Assembly: GCA_005789055.1 (NCBI GenBank)
Contig: SYAA01000106.1
Location: 1-11,118, forward strand
Direction: 5' to 3'
Length of the DNA stretch: 11,118 nucleotides
Origin: Actinomycetota bacterium
Lineage (GTDB): Bacteria; Actinomycetota; Actinomycetes; Mycobacteriales; Mycobacteriaceae
Made by a program: the position numbers and the translations under genes. Below are positions 7,009-11,118 of this stretch, piece after piece. The notes under the pieces were generated by a model, which did no database searches, was not told the DNA's origin, and saw only the letters and a list, made by a program, of their open reading frames with translations. Position 1 is the first letter of the stretch. Every line of letters begins with the position of its first letter.

Positions 7009-8700
7009 ATGACAACCACCGACCCGACTGCGACCGAACCGACTCGCGCGCCGAAGCAGCGCAGCGAAGGCCAGTGGGCGCTCGGCGAGCGCGAGCCGCT
7101 CAACCCCAACGAACAGACGAAGTTCGACGACGATCCGCTCAATGTTCGGGCGCGGATCGAAAGCACCTACGCCCACCAGGGATTCGACAGCATCGACAAG
7201 ACCGACCTGCGGGGGCGGTTCCGGTGGTGGGGTCTCTACACCCAGCGCCAGCAGGGTTACGACGGCACCTTTACCGGCGACGAGAACATCGATCTGCTGG
7301 AGGCGCCGTACTTCATGTTGCGGGTGCGCAGCGACGGCGGAGCGCTGAGCGCCGCGGCGTTGCGCACGCTCGGAACGCTCTCGACGCAGTTCGCGCGCGA
7401 TACCGCCGACATCTCCGACCGTCAGAACGTGCAGTACCACTGGATCCGGGTCGAGGACATGCCGGAGATCTGGAATCGGCTCGACGCGGTCGGCCTGGGA
7501 ACCACCGAGGCCTGCGGCGACTGTCCACGCGTTGTCCTCGGTTCACCGTTGGCCGGTGAGTCTCTCGACGAGGTACTCGACGCCACGCCGGCGATCGAGG
7601 AGATCGTGCGCCGCTATATCGGGAAACCGGAGTACGCGAATCTGCCACGCAAATTCAAGACCGCCATCAGCGGTCTGCAGGATGTCGTGCACGAGGTTAA
7701 TGACGTCGCATTCATCGGGGTGAACCACCCCGAGCACGGCCCGGGCCTGGATCTGTGGGTCGGCGGCGGGCTGTCCACCAACCCGATGCTCGCCCAGCGC
7801 GTCGGCGTCTGGGTCCCGCTGGATGAGGTTCCCGACGTGTGGGAGGCGGTGGTGAGCCTCTTCCGGGACTACGGCTATCGCCGACTGCGCTCCAAGGCGC
7901 GCCTGAAGTTTCTCATCAAGGACTGGGGGGTTGAGAAATTCCGGCAGGTTCTCGAAACGGAATATCTGAAGCGGTCGCTGATCGACGGCCCCGCACCGGA
8001 ACCGGCTGTGCATCCGATCGACCACGTCGGGGTGCAGCGGCTTCGCAACGGGCTCAACGCCATCGGAGTGGCGCCGATCGCCGGCCGGGTGTCGGGCACG
8101 ATCCTGACCCGAATTGCTGATCTCGCCGAGCAGGCCGGCTCTGACCGTATTCGCTTCACCGCATACCAGAAACTGGTGATCCTCGATGTTCCGGACGAGA
8201 AGGTCGCTGGACTCGTCGCCGAACTGGACGCACTCGGCCTGCCGTCGACACCGTCACACTGGCGACGGAACCTGATGGCGTGCAGCGGGATCGAATTCTG
8301 CAAGCTGTCCTTTGCCGAGACCCGCACCCGCGCACAGGTGCTGGTGCCCGAACTCGAGAAGCGGCTCGCAGACCTCAATGCCGTTCTCGATGTCCCGGTC
8401 ACCGTCAACCTCAACGGCTGCCCGAACTCGTGCGCCCGGATCCAGGTTGCCGATATCGGGTTCAAGGGACAGGTCCTCGAGGACGGTGACGGCGGCAACA
8501 CCGAGGGCTTCCAGGTCCATCTCGGTGGCAGCCTGGGCCTGGACAGTAACTTCGGCCGCAAACTTCGCCAGCACACGGTCAGCGGCGCCGAGGTGGGCGA
8601 CTACATCGAGCGGGTGGTCCGCCGCTTCACCGAGAAGCGACTGCCTGGTGAGCGATTCGCGCAGTGGGCGGTACGCGCTGACGAGGACGACCTGCGATGA
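7009..8700 (+). CDS. sirA: Ferredoxin-dependent assimilatory sulfite reductase SirA (NirA)
   Basis: SirA reduces sulfite to sulfide with six electrons from reduced ferredoxin, using a siroheme coupled to a [4Fe-4S] cluster in the cytoplasm. Sulfide then goes to cysteine synthesis. The 563 residues contain two nitrite/sulfite reductase repeats. The cluster ligands are in CSGIEFC (Cys425, Cys431) and CPNSC (Cys471, Cys475), the last pair giving the Cys that bridges to siroheme. Tyr77 (in WWGLYTQR) and Cys169 (in EACGDCPR) correspond to the Tyr69-Cys161 covalent link near the active site of the M. tuberculosis enzyme. Older names call this gene nirA, but the context of cysH argues for sulfite as the substrate. 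The N-terminus is about eight residues longer than I recall for M. tuberculosis and is Thr/Pro-rich. The stop overlaps the cysH start as ATGA. Expression is probably governed by the cysteine leader ORF upstream. Confidence 0.97.
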   Translation: MTTTDPTATEPTRAPKQRSEGQWALGEREPLNPNEQTKFDDDPLNVRARIESTYAHQGFDSIDKTDLRGRFRWWGLYTQRQQGYDGTFTGDENIDLLEAPYFMLRVRSDGGALSAAALRTLGTLSTQFARDTADISDRQNVQYHWIRVEDMPEIWNRLDAVGLGTTEACGDCPRVVLGSPLAGESLDEVLDATPAIEEIVRRYIGKPEYANLPRKFKTAISGLQDVVHEVNDVAFIGVNHPEHGPGLDLWVGGGLSTNPMLAQRVGVWVPLDEVPDVWEAVVSLFRDYGYRRLRSKARLKFLIKDWGVEKFRQVLETEYLKRSLIDGPAPEPAVHPIDHVGVQRLRNGLNAIGVAPIAGRVSGTILTRIADLAEQAGSDRIRFTAYQKLVILDVPDEKVAGLVAELDALGLPSTPSHWRRNLMACSGIEFCKLSFAETRTRAQVLVPELEKRLADLNAVLDVPVTVNLNGCPNSCARIQVADIGFKGQVLEDGDGGNTEGFQVHLGGSLGLDSNFGRKLRQHTVSGAEVGDYIERVVRRFTEKRLPGERFAQWAVRADEDDLR

Positions 8701-9395
8701 GCGCACGTGAAGCCGAATTGCGTGCCCTGGCTGATCAAGGCGCGGCCGAACTCGACGGCGCCACCGCCGCGGAGTTGCTGGCGTGGGTCGACATCCATTT
8801 CGCCGACGGTTACGTGGTGGCAGCCAATATGCAGGATGCGGTTCTGATCGATCTGGCGACCAAGGTCCGCCCGGGTGTGGACGTGTTATTCCTCGACACC
8901 GGCTACCACTTTGCCGAAACCATCGGCACCCGCGACGCGATCGGGACGGTCTACGGCGTCAACATCGTCAACGTGACGCCGGAACACACCGTTGCCGAAC
9001 AGGATCTGATGCTGGGCCGGGATCTGTTCGCGCGCGACCCTGAACAGTGCTGCCGACTGCGCAAGGTCGCCCCCCTGGGAGCGGCCCTGCGGAATTACTC
9101 GGCGTGGGTCACCGGTATCCGCCGAGTGGAGTCGGCAACCCGCGCCGATTCACCGCTGGTCACCTTCGACGAGGCCTTCAAGCTGGTCAAAGTGAACCCG
9201 CTCGCCGCCTGGAGCGACGAAGACATGCAGGACTACATCGAAGCCAACGGCGTGTTAGTCAATCCCCTCGTCCAAGAGGGTTATCCGTCGATCGGCTGCG
9301 CCCCGTGTACGGCCAAGCCGGCCGAGGGTGCCGACCCGCGCAGCGGGCGCTGGCAGGGCCTGGCCAAGACCGAGTGCGGGCTGCACGTCTCATGA
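8697..9395 (+). CDS. cysH: Adenylyl-sulfate (APS) reductase CysH
   Basis: CysH reduces adenosine 5'-phosphosulfate to sulfite and AMP with thioredoxin as donor, the first committed step of reductive sulfate assimilation in mycobacteria. The 232 residues carry the [4Fe-4S] ligands that mark APS rather than PAPS reductases: Cys118-Cys119 in EQCCRLRK, and Cys201 with Cys204 in IGCAPC. The catalytic Cys227 lies in the C-terminal ECGLH. FLDTGYHFAETI and TGIRRVES are conserved substrate-binding segments. The protein is shorter than I recall for M. tuberculosis, chiefly through loss of a glycine-rich insertion near residue 36. The ATG overlaps the sirA stop by four bases, and a GAGGA motif at 8683-8687 could serve as ribosome binding site. 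The stop overlaps the che1 start in the same way. Confidence 0.97.
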   Translation: MSAREAELRALADQGAAELDGATAAELLAWVDIHFADGYVVAANMQDAVLIDLATKVRPGVDVLFLDTGYHFAETIGTRDAIGTVYGVNIVNVTPEHTVAEQDLMLGRDLFARDPEQCCRLRKVAPLGAALRNYSAWVTGIRRVESATRADSPLVTFDEAFKLVKVNPLAAWSDEDMQDYIEANGVLVNPLVQEGYPSIGCAPCTAKPAEGADPRSGRWQGLAKTECGLHVS

Positions 9396-10096
9396 GGATG
9401 GTGCTGACCGCACACGGCAGTGCCGACCCGCGATCGGCGGTGACCACCCACGCGGTGGCCGACCAGATCCGTCGGCAGCGGCCCGGTTTGGATGTGCGGG
9501 TGGCTTTTTGTGAGAAGAGCGCCCCGAACCTGAGGGACGTGCTGACCGGATTAGACGGTCCGGCGGTCGTCACTCCGCTGCTGCTGGCCAGCGCCTTCCA
9601 CGCCCGCGTCGACATCCCCGCCATCATCGCCGACGCTGGAGCCGACGTGCTGGTTGCCGACACCCTCGGTGAGGACCCGCGCCTGGTGCGCGTGTTGCGC
9701 CAGCGCCTCAGCGAAGCCGCGCCGGAGTGCGACCGCCGCGACACCGGCGTCCTGGTGGTGGCGGTCGGCTCATCTCACAGCGAGGCCAATGCGGCCACCG
9801 ACACTCTCGCTGAGGCCCTGGCTCACCGGTCCCGGTGGGCCGGCGTGCGAGTCGCCTACGCCACCGGACCGGCACCGTCGGTGGAGTCCGGCATCGAGGA
9901 ACTTCGTGAACTCGGTGCGAAGCAGGTAACTCTGGCGCCGTGGTTCGTCGCGCACGGGCGCATCACTGATCGGATCGCGGCGATCGCCTCAGCGCAGGGC
10001 TTGACGCTGGCTCAGCCACTGGGCGCCCATCGTCTGGTCGCCGCCACGGTTCTGGACCGTTTCGACCAGGCCGTCACCGGGCGCCTCGCGGCGTAG
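9392..10096 (+). CDS. che1: Sirohydrochlorin ferrochelatase-like protein (CbiX/SirB family, Che1)
   Basis: This is probably the chelatase that inserts Fe2+ into sirohydrochlorin to give siroheme, the cofactor of SirA. The 234 residues form two CbiX-type halves. The first starts with LTAHGSADPRS (His8) and has the second conserved His70 in SAFHARVDIP; such histidines bind metal and substrate in this family. The second half begins near GVLVVAVGSSHS and contains APWFVAHGRITDRI (His188). The ATG at 9392 is chosen because it overlaps the cysH stop as ATGA, and an in-frame ATG at 9398 is possible. The frame stays open upstream, but that stretch lies inside cysH and is not coding. Cobalt chelation cannot be excluded from sequence. 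Linkage with sirA favours iron. The M. tuberculosis counterpart is Rv2393 (che1). Confidence 0.88.
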   Translation: MRMVLTAHGSADPRSAVTTHAVADQIRRQRPGLDVRVAFCEKSAPNLRDVLTGLDGPAVVTPLLLASAFHARVDIPAIIADAGADVLVADTLGEDPRLVRVLRQRLSEAAPECDRRDTGVLVVAVGSSHSEANAATDTLAEALAHRSRWAGVRVAYATGPAPSVESGIEELRELGAKQVTLAPWFVAHGRITDRIAAIASAQGLTLAQPLGAHRLVAATVLDRFDQAVTGRLAA

Positions 10097-10107
10097 CCGT
10101 CCCCGGG

Positions 10108-10407
10108 TCAGCCGGATGCGCCGTCGGCGCCATCAGCACCATCAGCGCCATCGGCGCCATCAGCACCGCCGAGACCGCCCTTGCCACCCTTGCCGCCCTG
10201 GCCGCCCTGGCCGCCCTGGCCGCCCTGGCCGCCCTGGCCGCCCTGGCCGCCCTGGCCGCCTTGGCCGCCGTTGCCGTCCGTCAAGGTCTGCTCCCCCGTG
10301 GTTGCCGGTGCCGGCTTGCCCGGTGTCACCGTCTTAGTGCAGGACCCGAGCACGGTCACCGCGATGATGAGCGCACCAACCATAATCCGGTAGCGCGGTG
10401 CACTCAT
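10108..10407 (-). CDS. Small collagen-like (Gly-X-Y) lipoprotein, function unknown
   Basis: I do not recognise a named family. The 99 residues begin with a lipoprotein signal peptide: short basic n-region, hydrophobic stretch 8-20 and lipobox L-G-S-C with Cys23. A polar linker follows (about 24-44, Thr/Pro-rich). From residue 45 to the end, Gly occupies every third position without a break, 18 Gly-X-Y triplets in all. In order these are one GNG, eight GQG, two GKG, one GLG, five GAD, one GAS and a final Gly. Charge is segregated, with a short basic patch then an acidic tail. The design suggests a lipid-anchored surface rod like bacterial collagen-like proteins, but it has no proline in the repeat. 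The ATG has a purine-rich sequence (GGGGAAGGGA) six bases upstream. It lies 57 bases after cysA on the same strand and ends 11 bases from convergent che1. Confidence 0.8.
   Translation of the reverse strand: MSAPRYRIMVGALIIAVTVLGSCTKTVTPGKPAPATTGEQTLTDGNGGQGGQGGQGGQGGQGGQGGQGGQGGKGGKGGLGGADGADGADGADGADGASG
10192..10263. repeat. 9-bp tandem repeat, eight units, inside the collagen-like gene
   Basis: The unit GCCGCCCTG (plus strand) is repeated seven times without a mismatch (10192-10254) and once with one change (GCCGCCTTG, 10255-10263). It encodes the Gly-Gln-Gly block of the lipoprotein on the minus strand. The unit is a multiple of three, so loss or gain of copies keeps the frame. The identical third-codon bases indicate recent expansion or active homogenisation by slippage. 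Confidence 0.95.
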
Positions 10408-10442
10408 TGCGTGTCCCTTCCCCGCTCGACTGCCGAGGCCCC

Positions 10443-10448
10443 ACTGTA
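10443..10448 (-). promoter_or_regulatory. Candidate -10 element for the collagen-like lipoprotein gene
   Basis: On the minus strand the hexamer is TACAGT, which fits TANNNT. It lies in the gap between cysA and the lipoprotein gene. It would start a transcript near 10436 with a leader of about 29 bases containing the purine-rich ribosome binding site. No clear -35 is visible. Read-through from cysA is equally possible. Confidence 0.3.
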
Positions 10449-10464
10449 GAGCACGCCGACGTTG

Positions 10465-11118
10465 CTAGGTCTCCTGCTGCTGCACACCGGCGACCGGCGG
10501 GATCCTGGTGGCCCGCACGTAGACGGTGTCGCCGTCCCGCAGGGCCAGCGCCTCGGCGTCACCGCGGGTGATCTGCGCGACGAAGGGCGCGCCGGTAGTC
10601 GCGCTGATCAGTTCGACCCGCACCTCGAACCCGAGATGGACCACCCGTTCGATGGTGGCGCGAGTCACACCGGTGCTCTCCGCGGTGCCGTCGCCGGCCG
10701 CAATCACCATCTCCGGAGTACGGCCGACCCGAATGTCGTGCGGGCGCACCAAGATTCCGTTGAGCGAGGAGACAGTTCCCAGGAACGACATCACGAATGG
10801 GTTGGCGGGACTGTCGTAGACCTCCGCCGGGGTACCGACCTGTTCGATACGTCCCTTGTTCAGCACCGCGATGCGGTCTGCCACGTCGAGGGCCTCGGAC
10901 TGGTCGTGGGTGACGAGCACGGTGGTGACATGCACCTCGTCATGTAGCCGCCGCAACCATGCGCGAAGGTCCTCGCGGACCTTGGCATCAAGAGCACCGA
11001 ACGGTTCGTCGAGCAGCAAAACCTGCGGATCCACCGCCAGTGCGCGCGCCAGTGCCATCCGTTGGCGTTGGCCGCCGGAGAGTTGATTGGGGTAGCGGGT
11101 CTGAAATCCGGCCAGCCC
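10465..11118 (-). CDS. cysA: Sulfate/thiosulfate ABC transporter ATP-binding protein CysA (5' end outside window)
   Basis: CysA is the ATPase subunit of the CysTWA-SubI importer of sulfate and thiosulfate at the inner membrane. The frame is open to the window edge, leaving 217 residues of the C-terminal side out of about 350. The Walker A region is missing. Visible motifs are the ABC signature LSGGQRQR (residues 13-20 of the fragment), Walker B VLLLDEP (33-39), the D-loop GALDAK and the H-loop His71 in [10 protein letters not shown]-terminal regulatory TOBE-like domain follows, including [12 protein letters not shown] and [21 protein letters not shown]. The first ATG in the fragment (11058) is internal and is not the start. 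The sequence alone resembles other CysA/PotA-type ATPases. The assignment to sulfate rests on the signature of the family and on the neighbouring sirA-cysH-che1 operon, with the same arrangement as Rv2391-Rv2397c in M. tuberculosis. Confidence 0.9.
   Translation of the reverse strand, partial: GLAGFQTRYPNQLSGGQRQRMALARALAVDPQVLLLDEPFGALDAKVREDLRAWLRRLHDEVHVTTVLVTHDQSEALDVADRIAVLNKGRIEQVGTPAEVYDSPANPFVMSFLGTVSSLNGILVRPHDIRVGRTPEMVIAAGDGTAESTGVTRATIERVVHLGFEVRVELISATTGAPFVAQITRGDAEALALRDGDTVYVRATRIPPVAGVQQQET

Noticed and set aside
7009..8700. Assimilatory nitrite reductase (the old nirA name)
   Set aside because: Context with cysH and a siroheme chelatase, the polycysteine leader, and the Tyr/Cys pair of mycobacterial SirA all favour sulfite.
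9047..9391. In-frame upstream extension of che1 giving a 349-residue protein
   Set aside because: This part lies within cysH in another frame. The conserved CbiX domain starts at MRMVLTAHGS, and the ATG at 9392 overlaps the cysH stop in the usual way.
10094..10110. Bidirectional terminator between che1 and the lipoprotein gene
   Set aside because: The gap is only 11 bases. Short GC palindromes are nearby, but there is no U-tract on either strand.
10192..10263. CRISPR-like array
   Set aside because: The units are 9 bases with no spacers, and they encode the repeat of a protein.
10116..10393. Pro/Arg-rich open frames on the plus strand over the repeat
   Set aside because: They are the complement of the Gly-X-Y repeat. 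The minus-strand frame has a signal peptide, a lipobox and a ribosome binding site, and these do not.
10108..10407. PE_PGRS protein, since M. tuberculosis has PE_PGRS41 between che1 and cysA1
   Set aside because: There is no PE domain, the repeat is a strict Gly-X-Y of GQG/GAD rather than GGA/GGN, and it starts with a lipoprotein signal. The shared position is probably coincidence.

Overview
The window is chromosomal DNA from a mycobacterium. The GC content is high, GTG starts are used, and the proteins are plainly mycobacterial: an MmpL transporter, HrcA, DnaJ2, and a SirA with the Cys/Tyr pair known from M. tuberculosis SirA/NirA. The genes are tightly packed. The largest stretch without a conventional gene is about 275 bases (6735-7008), and it holds a regulatory leader peptide. 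I see no rRNA, tRNA, insertion sequence, CRISPR array or phage gene.

Layout. (1) 2-2560, plus strand: most of an MmpL4/MmpL5-type RND transporter whose N-terminus lies outside the window. (2) 2535-6734, minus strand: a housekeeping and stress block read as hemW, hrcA, dnaJ2, rsmE. It covers heme delivery to radical-SAM-type enzymes, the CIRCE-type heat-shock repressor, a type I Hsp40, and a 16S rRNA m3U1498 methyltransferase. hrcA appears to have its own leaderless promoter. (3) 6830-10096, plus strand: a sulfite/sulfate assimilation operon sirA-cysH-che1 joined by ATGA overlaps. It is preceded by a 20-codon leaderless ORF with three consecutive Cys codons, the hallmark of the cysteine-responsive polycysteine attenuators of mycobacteria. 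CysH makes sulfite from APS, SirA reduces it to sulfide with a siroheme/[4Fe-4S] centre, and Che1 probably inserts iron into sirohydrochlorin to make that siroheme. (4) 10108-11118, minus strand: the 3' part of cysA (sulfate/thiosulfate importer ATPase), followed by a small collagen-like lipoprotein gene containing a 9-bp tandem repeat.

Regions 3 and 4 together form a convergent sulfur-assimilation locus: sulfate uptake on the minus strand, reduction to sulfide and cofactor supply on the plus strand. The control region at 6743-7008 is the most informative part. Back-to-back, overlapping -10 elements serve hemW and the leader ORF, and the leader RNA can fold to hide the sirA ribosome binding site. 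The least explained gene is the collagen-like lipoprotein at 10108-10407. Compared with the M. tuberculosis gene order I know, the mycobactin (mbt) genes between hrcA and hemN/hemW are missing here, as is rpfD between hemN and sirA.
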